This document shows, one piece after another, positions 29,262 through 37,735 of a DNA stretch of 63,813 nucleotides. Within the stretch, counting starts at the first letter, position 1; every line of letters starts with the position of its first letter. Under the pieces are notes generated by a model. It was not told where the DNA came from and ran no database searches. It saw only the letters and a list, made by a program, of their open reading frames with translations. A program made the translations under genes and the position numbers. Origin of the DNA: a virus; IMG/VR virus record IMGVR_UViG_3300044630_005032, positions 1 to 63,813 of that record; one strand, 5' to 3'.

Positions 29262-30392
29262 ATGGCCCAGGGCGACCGCATCATCAGCCGCGTAGACAGC
29301 TACGCCGCCATCCTCGATGAGCTGGAGAGGCGGATGGTGGAGAACACCACCGCCATGCTCCGCACCGCCCTGGATCGCGTCCTAGGCGACCTGAAGCGGC
29401 ATTACAGCGCCTACCTGAACGCCGTGGGCCCCGAGGCCCTGGATCCCGAGGGGAACCCGATCAGGGCCCCCGGTGCTTACAGCTCCGGCGAGGCGACAGC
29501 GAAATACCAGGCCATCCTCAGGGATGCTCAGCAGTTCCTACCGCCTGAGGAGATCGCAACTTGGCAGCGGCGGTTCACCACCGATCTAGTCGAGGCCCTA
29601 TCCGTTGGTGGTGAGGCGGCTGCCGCCCTGCAGACCATCGTGACCGGCGCCACCGCCACCTATGCCGGGGCCAACCCACTCGCGGTCCGTGCTGCCACGC
29701 AGGCGGCCACCGCCTTCATGCAGGGCGAAACTGCCCGGTTCCGTGATCAGATTGCCCAGATCGTCAGCGAGGGGGTGGCCCGTGGTTGGGGCTCCAGGCG
29801 GCTGGAACGGCAGATCGTCGCGGCACTGGAGGGCACAACCGATCCCACGGGCAAGACGGCCCGCATGGGGCTACGGCAGCGGGCTGAGGTGATCGCTCGC
29901 AGTGAGCTGGCCAATGCCTATGTGAAGGGGGCCATAGATCACAATCTGAAGGAGGGCTATGCGTTCATCCGGTGGGTCGCTGCCACCGATGAGCGGGTCT
30001 GTCGATGGTGTCTCAGCCGTCATGGGCAGATATTCCCGGCCGATCAGGTGGTGATCCCTGCTCACCCGCAGTGCCGCTGCACACCGGTTCCGGTGCCTGC
30101 CAATGAGGTGGAGGAGGATGATCCGGTGATTCGTGACACCCTGCTCGATGGTGAGTTCTGGCGGGAGGAGCAGGCGGCAGGCGTGAGGGCCCTGGCCAAG
30201 GCCGAGGGGATCAGTGAAGAGAAGGCGCGGGGGCTGCTGCAGCGGGCACTGACGACACCAACTGCCAGCGAGCGGTATCTGTTCCCCGATCGCAAGCGCA
30301 GCATCCCGCCCTCGGCGCCGTTGGATGCCCCGCAGGATGGGCGGACGTTCAGCGAGGCGATAGGGGAACTGGCGGCTAGGAGGGGTGGCTAG
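29262..30392 (+). CDS. Mu-F/SPP1-gp7-like minor head protein
   Basis: 376 residues. RAEVIARSELANAYVKGAID is the phage Mu F signature helix, followed by WVAATDERVCRWCLSRHGQ and PAHPQCRCTPVPV, the Cys/His core of this family. Joins portal and capsid and may be ejected with DNA. Its 3' end runs into a GGCTAGGAGGGGT tandem duplication (30374-30405). Confidence 0.88.
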   Translation: MAQGDRIISRVDSYAAILDELERRMVENTTAMLRTALDRVLGDLKRHYSAYLNAVGPEALDPEGNPIRAPGAYSSGEATAKYQAILRDAQQFLPPEEIATWQRRFTTDLVEALSVGGEAAAALQTIVTGATATYAGANPLAVRAATQAATAFMQGETARFRDQIAQIVSEGVARGWGSRRLERQIVAALEGTTDPTGKTARMGLRQRAEVIARSELANAYVKGAIDHNLKEGYAFIRWVAATDERVCRWCLSRHGQIFPADQVVIPAHPQCRCTPVPVPANEVEEDDPVIRDTLLDGEFWREEQAAGVRALAKAEGISEEKARGLLQRALTTPTASERYLFPDRKRSIPPSAPLDAPQDGRTFSEAIGELAARRGG

Positions 30393-30401
30393 GAGGGGTG
30401 G

Positions 30402-30731
30402 CTAGGGGGGCGATGAACCTTGCGAGCCGTTAAACTTTTTTGTTTCCTTATTCATGCCTATGTTGCGAATTGCCCCAAATTCAGAACTCCAAATAGAAAC
30501 GCTTTTGCCGTTGACAAAAACAATAATTACTTCTGTTGAGCCAATGTCTATCTCCGGTTCAACTTTTTTGAATGAGTTAGTAACAAGTCTTTTTTCAATT
30601 TCGCCGCCTTCAGAATTACCATAATCATATGTCGTGATAAAAGCATCTGCCACAATATCAGCTCCAAAGATGTTACAAGCCATGATGTAAAGGTTTTGAT
30701 CCCTTCTGAAAATACTTAAATCGAGATCCAT
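30402..30731 (-). CDS. Unknown AT-rich accessory gene
   Basis: 109 residues (MDLDLSIFRRDQNLYIMACN), beta-rich (ADAFITTYDYGNSEG; TEVIIVFVNGKSVSIW). GC well below its surroundings, leftward among rightward structural genes: the last member of an inserted leftward operon, moron-like. Confidence 0.6.
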   Translation of the reverse strand: MDLDLSIFRRDQNLYIMACNIFGADIVADAFITTYDYGNSEGGEIEKRLVTNSFKKVEPEIDIGSTEVIIVFVNGKSVSIWSSEFGAIRNIGMNKETKKFNGSQGSSPP

Positions 30732-30769
30732 GGGTTGGCGGCTAGGGGGTGATGGGTGGAGGGTTGGGG

Positions 30770-31018
30770 TTAGCGATAAACCACAAAGGAATCCAAGGGG
30801 AAACGTTCAATAAAATCTCGCACATCTGCTGCTGTCCTCAGCCCACCGCTTTCCAATAACTGGTTGCCCCAAGCAAGAAATTCGTCCCTTGTGGCCAAGC
30901 ATACTGCCCTTGTAGTGTCATTAACCATTGAAGCCAAGGCTCCCAATGTGTCACCCCTATCGCAAAAATCAAAGGCGCGTTGCTTGCACCATTCTAGGTA
31001 CTGCTCAGGTGTTTGCAT
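30770..31018 (-). CDS. Conserved small phage protein (YLEWCKQRA type)
   Basis: 82 residues from the ATG at 31018 after a CACCACC leader. QYLEWCKQRAFDFCDRGD, then LASMVNDTT resembles a recurrent small phage protein family without known role. Confidence 0.6.
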   Translation of the reverse strand: MQTPEQYLEWCKQRAFDFCDRGDTLGALASMVNDTTRAVCLATRDEFLAWGNQLLESGGLRTAADVRDFIERFPLDSFVVYR

Positions 31019-31053
31019 GGTGGTGGTTGACAATGTGGTTGATAAAGCGGGGC

Positions 31054-31338
31054 TCAGTGGTTGTCAAACCCGATGTGAAGCCACTGCCGGGGCTCAATCG
31101 TCAGCGGCGCGGGCCAGAAGCCGTGGCGGCGGAACTCAGCCGGAAGATCCCATTGCTGCTGGCGGCCCCTGGCCATTCTCAGGATTGCACCCACTATGCG
31201 GCTCTCGCCGATGCGGATCACCTCTCCGGTCTTCGGGTCGAAGGCCACCACGCCGCTGATCCTGCGCCCGGTGCGGTCGTAGACGGTGGCGCCGTTGGGG
31301 TATTGCTCGCGGAAGGCGGGGTCGTTGGCGTCAAGCAT
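31054..31338 (-). CDS. Small unknown protein
   Basis: 94 residues from the ATG at 31338: DRTGRRISGVVAFDPKTGEV, then IRIGESRIVGAILRMARGRQ is a plausible beta-hairpin plus helix. Overlaps the end of the DUF551-like gene by eight bases. Confidence 0.55.
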   Translation of the reverse strand: MLDANDPAFREQYPNGATVYDRTGRRISGVVAFDPKTGEVIRIGESRIVGAILRMARGRQQQWDLPAEFRRHGFWPAPLTIEPRQWLHIGFDNH

Positions 31339-32458
31339 GGGGGCTGGGGGTGATGGGTGGGCTGGGGAGGGGTTGCCAGTGGGTTGGCTCGGGGAACCAA
31401 GTACCCTTTTGCCCATGCCAGTAGTGCATCGGAAACCTGATCGTGCCATCAGGCGGCGCGGCGATGGGGGAAATTGACTTTGCTGCCGTGATGTAAGGAC
31501 CCGTGAACTCGTTGTAGGCGATGAAATCAGCCCCATCCCTAGGCGCCGTTTCAATCGGCTGCCAGGCGCTGCGCTGGTTCCAATCCGCCAGTGCCTGCTC
31601 TGCTTTTTCAGTGTCGATCTGTGCGGTTCCGTCGCATGATTTAACCTGTGACAACAGATCGGCAAGCGCTGATTGAACTCCCACGGGGCCATCGTGGCAG
31701 CCGCTGAACCCAGGATGCGCCAGGATCGCCTCAGCGTCTTCTGGATAGGTGTCGTACCTGCCATCCACTTCTTCGAGGATCTGGGCCAGCCTCAGGACGC
31801 GCTCCGCCTCGGGCTCTTCCGGTGCAGGAGTGGTGGTTAGGGTTTGGCACAGATCACGAAGCCGTTGGATCTCGATCAGGGCCGCCATCAGCTCCAGGTT
31901 CACTTCCCCCTCCACCGGCTGAGCGGCGGGCTGGGTAACCGGAGCACGCCAGCGGGTGATAGCGGCGGTGATCATGTCGCGCAGCATTGGAAGGGGGGTA
32001 AATGGTGGTGCGCGGAAGACATCAGCCGCAAGCAATGCGCCGTTGTTGCCTGGTACAAACCCAAACTCTTTGCACAGCTCGGCAACGTCGTCAAGGCTTG
32101 GCCCTTCTGTTTGATCAGCCCGAGGATCCGGCCCACCACGCAGCACGTCAAGGTGCTGGCTTGCAGTCAGGCCGTCGGAGAAGCCGGGGTCGTGCAGCTC
32201 GGCTAGGTTTACTGGGTTGGCTGCGGGCTTGGCAGAAGACGGCGGGGTAACCAGCCCATCCCTCAACAGGCGGGCAGCAGTGCTAATCACCAGATCAGCG
32301 TCGTGGTAAGGCTCAGCAGGAACCCGCATCACAAAGTTGCGGCGGACGCAATCAGCGCCCTGCGTCACATAGTCGGCCAACTCGTCCAGTCTGTCGGCGA
32401 GACGCTTTACATCAATCCCGTGGCCCCAGGGGTCTGATTGTGTCGTGCGGTCCTTCAT
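31331..32458 (-). CDS. DUF551-domain phage protein
   Basis: 375 residues from the ATG at 32458. C-terminal ~65 residues: SAWQPIETAPRDGADFIAYN ... HYWHGQKGTWFPEPTHWQPL, with the W-P-I ... T-H-W-x-P-L-P pattern of DUF551. The rest is a linker-rich helical region. A second, diverged DUF551 copy is encoded at 35165-35902. Confidence 0.65.
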   Translation of the reverse strand: MKDRTTQSDPWGHGIDVKRLADRLDELADYVTQGADCVRRNFVMRVPAEPYHDADLVISTAARLLRDGLVTPPSSAKPAANPVNLAELHDPGFSDGLTASQHLDVLRGGPDPRADQTEGPSLDDVAELCKEFGFVPGNNGALLAADVFRAPPFTPLPMLRDMITAAITRWRAPVTQPAAQPVEGEVNLELMAALIEIQRLRDLCQTLTTTPAPEEPEAERVLRLAQILEEVDGRYDTYPEDAEAILAHPGFSGCHDGPVGVQSALADLLSQVKSCDGTAQIDTEKAEQALADWNQRSAWQPIETAPRDGADFIAYNEFTGPYITAAKSISPIAAPPDGTIRFPMHYWHGQKGTWFPEPTHWQPLPSPPITPSPHA

Positions 32459-32608
32459 TGTTGGTGGTGGCAAGTGGGTTGGTCGCGTGGTGTCACCGCT
32501 GGCATTCAATACCAACATACTCAGCGGCTTCTGAGTCGCTTTTGGTTACCGGAAGGCCGTGGAAAAGGCCGTGGTCTTGTACTCTGGGGAAAGGCCCATC
32601 CTTGCGCA

Positions 32609-32899
32609 TCAACTTAAGTTAAGCGCTTTGCGCACTTCCCTGCGCAGTAACTGTAAAGCTCTAGTACCGACAACAATCTCAACTGGAACAAGGTCCCTTT
32701 GCTCAACCTCAGCCAAAAGCTCCACAATGCGCTCGCTGACCAGCTTCCCGGACGACAGCCGCTCGCCTTCCTCGGCGGCCTGCAGCAGCTTGCGGGCGTG
32801 ATCCATGGCGATGGCCAGCGGGTCATCCTTTGCGGGGTCCATCTCCCACCCGTCAACAGCATCAGCAAGCTGCTTCAGGGCGGCGCGAAAGTCGGTCAT
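32609..32899 (-). CDS. Small unknown protein, first gene of a leftward accessory operon
   Basis: 96 residues from the ATG at 32899. Start context CGACCATGACCGACTTC is almost the same as at 35902, and MTDFRA is shared. Helical, charged (LVSERIVELLAEVEQRDLVP). Driven by the promoter at 32979-32984. Confidence 0.6.
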   Translation of the reverse strand: MTDFRAALKQLADAVDGWEMDPAKDDPLAIAMDHARKLLQAAEEGERLSSGKLVSERIVELLAEVEQRDLVPVEIVVGTRALQLLRREVRKALNLS

Positions 32900-32927
32900 G
32901 GTCGGTTGGCGGTGGTGGTGAAGGGGT

Positions 32928-32984
32928 GCCGGAGGTACAACGGTCCCTGCGCAGAACAGGAAACCCTCCGGCCCGCCCATCATA
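32928..32984 (-). promoter_or_regulatory. Leftward early promoter with long leader stem
   Basis: Minus strand GGATTATGAT (TATGAT 32984-32979), followed by a leader whose ends pair perfectly: GCCGGAGG (32972-32965) with CCTCCGGC (32935-32928). The equivalent stem at 36250-36310 has different, still pairing bases. Confidence 0.5.
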
Positions 32985-33011
32985 ATCCATTGCAGTTTCC
33001 TAAGCCACCAC

Positions 33012-33023
33012 GGCAAGCTAAGG
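33012..33023 (+). promoter_or_regulatory. Late element back to back with the leftward promoter
   Basis: GGCAAGCTAAGG, 16 bases before the ATG at 33039. About 55 bp around it (AGCCACCACGGCAAGCTAAG) closely resembles the block at 36321-36366. Confidence 0.4.
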
Positions 33024-33038
33024 AAACGCAACGGCCCC

Positions 33039-33227
33039 ATGCCTCTTGATCTACGTGCGTTCCTGACTCTGCACGCCACCGTTGGCGCCAGGGATGAGGA
33101 GGCCACCCGCCAGGTGCTGCGTGATGTGGCCCTGAACCTGCCGCAGCGGACCGCTCACAAAGTGGTCTCGATGCTGGAGCGGTCCATTGGCGTGGGTGCT
33201 CGGGTCTGGCTGCAGAGGCTGGCCTAG
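33039..33227 (+). CDS. Small unknown protein
   Basis: 62 residues: helical (RDEEATRQVLRDVALNLPQR; HKVVSMLERSIGVGARVWLQ). The next frame begins with GTG immediately after its stop. Possibly a small head-tail joining or regulatory protein. Confidence 0.5.
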   Translation: MPLDLRAFLTLHATVGARDEEATRQVLRDVALNLPQRTAHKVVSMLERSIGVGARVWLQRLA

Positions 33228-33539
33228 GTGTCCCGCCACCGAATTGAGGGATCAGAGCTGGTCCCCAAGCGGGTCACAATGAGCAGCTTCAGACGCGAGA
33301 TCAGCAACGCCTGGGATGGTGCCTGCGCCTACTGCGGATGCAAGCCGGAGAAGATCACGCTTGACCATGTAACGCCAAAGGCGAAGGGGGGCACGACCGA
33401 TCGCGCCAACCTTGTCCCGGCTTGCGCAGAATGCAACGTGTCAAAGAACCACTGCGACGTGTGGACCTGGTATCACGCGCAGCCGTTCCACTCTGCCGCG
33501 AGGGAGGAGCGGATCAGGAGCTGGCTGGCCCCTGATTGA
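33228..33539 (+). CDS. HNH endonuclease
   Basis: 103 residues from the GTG at 33228; an ATG at 33279 gives 86. CAYCGCKPEKITLDHVTPKA with KGGTTDRANLVPACAECNVS is an intact HNH motif (DH, N, zinc Cys pairs CxxC...CxxC). Small stand-alone HNH proteins near terminase or portal genes stimulate packaging in several phages; a homing role is the alternative. Confidence 0.85.
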   Translation: MSRHRIEGSELVPKRVTMSSFRREISNAWDGACAYCGCKPEKITLDHVTPKAKGGTTDRANLVPACAECNVSKNHCDVWTWYHAQPFHSAAREERIRSWLAPD

Positions 33540-33716
33540 TCACTTCGCCTTCATGCCCCCGCCCTTGGCAGGCTTGGGCTTCTTCGGCATGGCCTTTCCC
33601 TTGCCCTTGCCAGCCTTGCCCATTGCCATGCCCTTGCCTGCTTTGCCGTTGTACACGGGGTCACCGCTGACTGCCTGAGGTTTCCTGGAAACCTGGGCTA
33701 GATCGTGCGACGCCAT
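33540..33716 (-). CDS. Lys/Gly/Met-rich basic peptide
   Basis: 58 residues from the ATG at 33716: KAGKGMAMGKAGKGKGKAMP, then KKPKPAKGGGMKAK, very basic. Its ATG and the ATG of the rightward gene at 33715 share one CATG. Low complexity makes the call uncertain; such peptides are seen beside head genes. Confidence 0.4.
   Translation of the reverse strand: MASHDLAQVSRKPQAVSGDPVYNGKAGKGMAMGKAGKGKGKAMPKKPKPAKGGGMKAK
33679..33699 (+). promoter_or_regulatory. Late element variant
   Basis: GGTTTCCTGGAAACCTGGG is an imperfect late element (GGAAACCTGGG), here part of an inverted repeat GGTTTCC/GGAAACC, before the ATG at 33715. Confidence 0.35.
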
Positions 33717-34209
33717 GACCATCCCCGTCCTGAACAGCCTATGGCGGATCACCCCAAGGGATGACCGTGAGTTAATCAGGAGCTACGCGGGCTGGCCCTT
33801 GTCGGTGACCAACCTCACCCAACTAACGGCGATCCTCAACCGGGTGGCGATCACCTCCACTGCTGCCGTAACCCAGGTGCAACGATGGATCGACGAGATC
33901 GAGAACCTGGAGGCGGACTACGCGGATCAGGTGGAGAGCGGCAAGGCGCACCTCAACAATGCGGCGAGCTACGAAGGCCCAACCCCTGGAAAGACCCTGA
34001 GCCGCAACGACCTGAAGAAGAAGGCCGACGTACTGGAATGGGACACCAGCCTGTTGCTCGTGAAGTACGAATCGGGCGGCGCTGGTGGGACGGCAGGCGC
34101 CGTGCTCGGCGGACGTATGGCCGACTTAAAAGGGCGGATCTTCCAGACGCTGGGGATCCAACCGGTCAGCGGCAGCGGCAGCGGAATGGCAACGCTGGTG
34201 CGTAGCTGA
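33715..34209 (+). CDS. Putative head-tail connector protein
   Basis: 164 residues. Helical; VTQVQRWIDEIENLEADYAD and KKKADVLEWDTSLLLVKYES. Position after the head genes and before the gp10-like protein is that of a connector. No firm motif. Overlaps the next gene by one base. Confidence 0.55.
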   Translation: MTIPVLNSLWRITPRDDRELIRSYAGWPLSVTNLTQLTAILNRVAITSTAAVTQVQRWIDEIENLEADYADQVESGKAHLNNAASYEGPTPGKTLSRNDLKKKADVLEWDTSLLLVKYESGGAGGTAGAVLGGRMADLKGRIFQTLGIQPVSGSGSGMATLVRS

Positions 34210-34676
34210 TGGCTACCGACTTCGCCGAATACGCGAATCTGCGGATGCTGTGGCAACCGCCGGGGACGATCACGAACTTCCGTGCGGGGGTGCCCGCTGC
34301 TGGCCCTGCGGTAGTGGTCGAGGCGTTTGCCAAGCCGCAAGGCAGGAGCGAGCAGGATCTACCGGGGGTGAAGGCAGGCTCGCTGATGCTTGAAGGGTTT
34401 ATCACTCGCTGGGCGCTGCTGGGCTCCGCAAGCTGGCTGGCGGCCGGTGCTTCCCTCACGTGGGATGAGACGGGCTACAGGCCTGCTGGGATGCTGCCAG
34501 GGGCCACAGGGCAGGCGGTGCTGAGCGACCTCACCGTGCTGCCCACACTGGCCGATGGTGCCGAACAGGGGCAGCTGCGCATCCTGGAGTTCCCTTTTGG
34601 TGTTGGCGGGATCGGCAGCGAGCTACGCGAGGCACTGGGGGACAAGTTCAAGGCTGCCCTGTTCACTGCGATCTGA
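34209..34676 (+). CDS. Putative head-tail joining protein
   Basis: 155 residues. Beta-rich with Gly/Ala loops (GRSEQDLPGVKAGSLMLEGF; QLRILEFPFGVGGIGSELRE). Same operon, synteny suggests head completion. Function not established. Confidence 0.55.
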   Translation: MATDFAEYANLRMLWQPPGTITNFRAGVPAAGPAVVVEAFAKPQGRSEQDLPGVKAGSLMLEGFITRWALLGSASWLAAGASLTWDETGYRPAGMLPGATGQAVLSDLTVLPTLADGAEQGQLRILEFPFGVGGIGSELREALGDKFKAALFTAI

Positions 34677-34679
34677 ACC

Positions 34680-35168
34680 ATGAGCATTCGAGTAGAAACC
34701 ACGGTCACCGGCCCCGGTCCTGGGGAGATGAATCAGATGCTGGCGGCAGTCGTTCAAAACACATTTGTTGAGCTGATCGGTCGCTATCAGGCATCGTTCA
34801 ATCCACCGGCTTGGCAATGGCCACGGGAAACCAAGCGTTACAAGGGAAGGAAAGGCGGTAAATCAGGGAAGACAAAGCGCACCTTTGTAGTAGTCGGCAG
34901 CCCGCGTAACCTCAAAGATCGGGGCACGCTTAGCCAATCGTTCTCTTATTCCTCCCCCAATCCTTTTGTCCTAGAAGCCACCTGGAGCGCCCAGTACGCC
35001 ACCGCCGTGCATGAAGGAGCCCGCCTGCGCAACGGCACCATTCTCCCGGCCAGGCCCTGGACTGATGCGGTCAGGGGCACGGTGCAGGCATCGGCATCGG
35101 GGATCCCGGTGTTCCCGCTTGGCCGGAAGCTGCAGCAACGCATCCAAAGGGCGGTGGCGGGGTCTTAA
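34680..35168 (+). CDS. HK97 gp10-like tail-completion protein
   Basis: 162 residues. The central basic loop (KRYKGRKGGKSGKTKRTFVV) and YATAVHEGARLRNGTILPAR with PW at the family position match gp10-type proteins that sit between head connector and tail terminator. Confidence 0.7.
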   Translation: MSIRVETTVTGPGPGEMNQMLAAVVQNTFVELIGRYQASFNPPAWQWPRETKRYKGRKGGKSGKTKRTFVVVGSPRNLKDRGTLSQSFSYSSPNPFVLEATWSAQYATAVHEGARLRNGTILPARPWTDAVRGTVQASASGIPVFPLGRKLQQRIQRAVAGS

Positions 35169-35902
35169 GTCGGTTGGGCGGGATCTACCGTCGTCGGCAG
35201 GAACCGAGTTGACGCCGGCAGCCAGTAAGTGAAAGGCAAGTCCAGCTTCAAGGCCGATGTCGGCTTGAGTTCCCAGATCAATAGCACCTGGCCGCAGTGC
35301 CTGAACTCCTTAGCCAGGTAGCAGTAGTGTTCATCAGAGCTGCTAGTCCCATCGTATGCCGTGATAACCAGGCAATCGGCATCCTCCGGCAGCCGCTCGC
35401 TCACCGGGATGGGCTTTGGCGCGAGTGCCGCATGGCAACCCCAGCGGGCGAGGGCAGCGCGAAGCAAGCCCAGTAACTCAGGGACGTACAGGGGGTCTGG
35501 CAATTCCTGATCATCGGAAGGGAGATCCGTACAACCCATCCATAGCATTATTTGCGCCCTTAAATCATCGTCTGTCGGCCCATCGCTTTCCGGTGGCACT
35601 GCAGAGCGGCCCCAACGGGCAAGGATGATCTCAGCCGTGTTCAGCGAGTGCGTGCGAGCGTCTGAATTGGGCAAATCAGCCCAGCTTGGCCAATGCGGCT
35701 TGGCGTGATCGGGTGCAGTTGCAAGCATTGCATTTTCGTAGACGATCTGAGCTACTTGCTCAACGCTCGCCCGCGTCCCTCTTGTCTCGTCCAGTTCTGC
35801 GCAGGCTCGATTTACAAGGGATCTGTCGTGCATGGGGTTCGCTACTTTGTAGCCAAACAGTTCGCTTACAAGCTCAGCACACAAGGCGCGGAAGTCGGTC
35901 AT
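35165..35902 (-). CDS. DUF551-like phage protein, second copy
   Basis: 245 residues. MTDFRALCAELVSELFGYKV start; C-terminus KPIPVSERLPEDADCLVITA ... TYWLPASTRFLP retains the DUF551 outline, with Y-W replacing H-W. Start context equals that at 32899. Convergent overlap of four bases with the gp10-like gene. Confidence 0.6.
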   Translation of the reverse strand: MTDFRALCAELVSELFGYKVANPMHDRSLVNRACAELDETRGTRASVEQVAQIVYENAMLATAPDHAKPHWPSWADLPNSDARTHSLNTAEIILARWGRSAVPPESDGPTDDDLRAQIMLWMGCTDLPSDDQELPDPLYVPELLGLLRAALARWGCHAALAPKPIPVSERLPEDADCLVITAYDGTSSSDEHYCYLAKEFRHCGQVLLIWELKPTSALKLDLPFTYWLPASTRFLPTTVDPAQPT

Positions 35903-35941
35903 GGTCGGTTGGTGGTGAATGGGTGCGATGCTTTGGTTGAG

Positions 35942-36220
35942 TCAGGTGGCGGGAAAGGGGGAGATGGACACGTACCATTCAACCCTTACCTTCATTAGTT
36001 CATTGTTTGCTTCATCTATCCATTCAACCGTTACGCCACTGATAGGCTCTTGGCCTTTGAAGTCAATTCGCCGTTCTTGCTCAGCTTGGCGCAAGGCAGC
36101 GGCAAGGGGTAGAAGATTTTCTTTTGTAAGGTAACTGTTTACACAAGAAGCAATCCCCAGCAATCCTTTGCGGATCTCTGTGTCGTCAGGGGTTAAGCCC
36201 GCTCGGCAGTTTGAATCCAT
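35942..36220 (-). CDS. Small unknown protein
   Basis: 92 residues from the ATG at 36220. LLPLAAALRQAEQERRIDFK, then a beta strand SGVTVEWIDE. First gene of a two-gene leftward insert in the late region. Confidence 0.55.
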   Translation of the reverse strand: MDSNCRAGLTPDDTEIRKGLLGIASCVNSYLTKENLLPLAAALRQAEQERRIDFKGQEPISGVTVEWIDEANNELMKVRVEWYVSISPFPAT

Positions 36221-36249
36221 GGTCGGTCGGTCGGTGTTGGTGAATGGGT

Positions 36250-36322
36250 GCCGGGGGAAGAGCAGCGGTCGTAGCGTCAGACGCTCGCCCACGCCAGCGC
36301 AGCCCCCAGCCCCCATATCATA
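36250..36322 (-). promoter_or_regulatory. Leftward early promoter with long leader stem
   Basis: Minus strand AATGGCTTATGATATGG (TATGAT 36322-36317). Leader arms GCTGGGGG (36310-36303) and CCCCCGGC (36257-36250) pair with one T-G. The promoter block resembles 32979-33023. Confidence 0.5.
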
Positions 36323-36349
36323 AGCCATTGCGCTTCCCTAAGCCACAAT

Positions 36350-36360
36350 GGCAAGCTGAG
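36350..36360 (+). promoter_or_regulatory. Late element before the tail chaperone
   Basis: GGCAAGCTGAG, 19 bases before the GTG at 36380, back to back with the leftward promoter. Confidence 0.4.
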
Positions 36361-36379
36361 AAAACACAACCGCAGCACC

Positions 36380-37087
36380 GTGCCGCTTCCCTTTGTCACC
36401 GCGCCGGAAGTCAAGGTCGAGCAGGTGGGGGATTCCCTCACCGGCATCCTGGAGTTCCCCGTCTTCAACAGCCTGCTGGCTGGGGAGCGGATGATGCTCG
36501 ACGAGATCGACTACCAGAGCACGGTGAACGAGCAGACCCACCGGCTGGCCCGCATCATCCAAGATATGGACGAGCTACCAGAGGAGGACGCCAAGTTGGT
36601 GGCCGCACGCCTGATGGCCAAGCACATCGGGATCCCCGTGGTACTGGAGCCGAAGGAGGACTATATCCGCCAGCGCGAGCACCGGCTGATCCGCGACATT
36701 GACAACCGCCTGTCAGCTCAGAACGAGGCCCAGGTCACCCGACTGGTCACCGCTGCGATCGTCTACCGGCTGGGCAAGGTCGATCCCGACTGCGCGAAGT
36801 GGACCGACGACGAAACCCGCAACCTCACCGAGGGGCTGCGCAATGCCATCTATGCCTTCATGTTGCGCGAGCAGCGCGGTGGCGGCGCACCAGCTGATCC
36901 CGCGGCAACGTTGCAACTGATGGCCGCAAGCCTGGGAAAGCCCAACCTGCCCCAACCGACTGGGGAGCCATCTTCTGGCAGCTCAACGACCTCTGGCCCG
37001 GTCACCACGCCTTCACCAGCGAGCACTTCGCCTGGTGCCCGGAAGTCACCATCTGGGAAGCGCTCGACCAAGGAACCCGCCTCCTGA
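36380..37087 (+). CDS. Tail assembly chaperone, short form (gpG-like)
   Basis: 235 residues from a GTG. LARIIQDMDELPEEDAKLVA, KEDYIRQREHRLIRDIDNRL helical body, then a disordered Ser/Pro/Thr-rich tail (GSSTTSGPVTTPSPASTSPG). The tail is low in complexity because its DNA is also read in the -1 frame as the T domain of the long form. It would keep the tape measure protein in assembly-competent form. Confidence 0.75.
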   Translation: MPLPFVTAPEVKVEQVGDSLTGILEFPVFNSLLAGERMMLDEIDYQSTVNEQTHRLARIIQDMDELPEEDAKLVAARLMAKHIGIPVVLEPKEDYIRQREHRLIRDIDNRLSAQNEAQVTRLVTAAIVYRLGKVDPDCAKWTDDETRNLTEGLRNAIYAFMLREQRGGGAPADPAATLQLMAASLGKPNLPQPTGEPSSGSSTTSGPVTTPSPASTSPGARKSPSGKRSTKEPAS

Positions 37088-37632
37088 GGGAACGGCTGCA
37101 CGCGGCAGAGCGGCCGATCGCCAATTTCCATGCCTGGTATGCCAGCGCTCACCGGGACTCCGAGAAGCGCCGCGAGCCGTTCACGATGGAGGAGTTCTGC
37201 TGGTTCCTGCCGCCGAAGGATCAGGACGCAACCGAGGGGCCGCCTGCTGTAGCCGGTGCGGCGATGCTGGCCCTCTGCGAGGCGAGGCAGGTGCCAGGGT
37301 TCGCCATGGCCTTCTACGACGCTCTGGCCACCGCCGGGGAGGGGACGCCACCGCCATCACTGCTGGCCCTGCTGGCAGATGATGCCATCCTGCTCGCCCC
37401 GGTGGAGCACCAGGACGGCTGGCGGGGGCTACTGCTGGCGGAAGACACAGCAGCGGGGCAGGAGCGGGTCTTCAGGCTGGCGGATGATCCGCAGCGGGCA
37501 GTGACCCTGTTGGTGCCGATCGCTCCCGATGCTGCAGCGCCAGCATGGGCGGCGGCAGGTTCATGGCTGCCCATCGTTCGATCTGGCGATAGCAATCCTC
37601 CACCGCCTGCGCTGCAGCCTGAATCGATGTGA
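36380..37632 (+). CDS. Tail assembly chaperone, frameshifted long form (gpGT-like)
   Basis: Translation shifts -1 at the slippery heptamer G-GGA-AAG (36934-36940), the heptamer used in lambda G-T. The product is about 417 residues: 187 from the G frame, then AQPAPTDWGAIFWQLNDLWP onwards to 37632. The -1 frame is closed by a TGA at 36895-36897 and has no start codon before the slip site, so the T domain can only be made by shifting. The T part looks properly coding (EALDQGTRLLRERLHAAERP; FTMEEFCWFLPP). Confidence 0.8.
36934..36966 (+). promoter_or_regulatory. Programmed -1 ribosomal frameshift site
   Basis: Slippery GGGAAAG at 36934-36940, then about ten bases later a stem GCCCC/GGGG (36949-36965, loop AACCGACT), a suitable stimulatory hairpin. 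Confidence 0.8.
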
Positions 37633-37735
37633 AGTAGCCCAGCGACCACCGCCTTCCAGCCCACCACACGCGAGCCTGATACGGGCGCCGTGCGTTATGG
37701 GGACAGTGGGAAACGCCGCGAGGGTAAGAAGCCAT
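37472..37735 (-). CDS. AP2-like DNA-binding small protein
   Basis: 87 residues from the ATG at 37735. NARRPYQARVWWAGRRWSLG, then YFTSIQAAAQAVEDCYRQIE matches the AP2/integrase-type beta-sheet-plus-helix (G....LG.F.t...Aa.A) found in homing endonucleases and phage proteins. Its 3' part overlaps the T domain antisense by 161 bp. It is preceded by its own late element on the minus strand. Confidence 0.6.
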   Translation of the reverse strand: MASYPRGVSHCPHNARRPYQARVWWAGRRWSLGYFTSIQAAAQAVEDCYRQIERWAAMNLPPPMLALQHRERSAPTGSLPAADHPPA

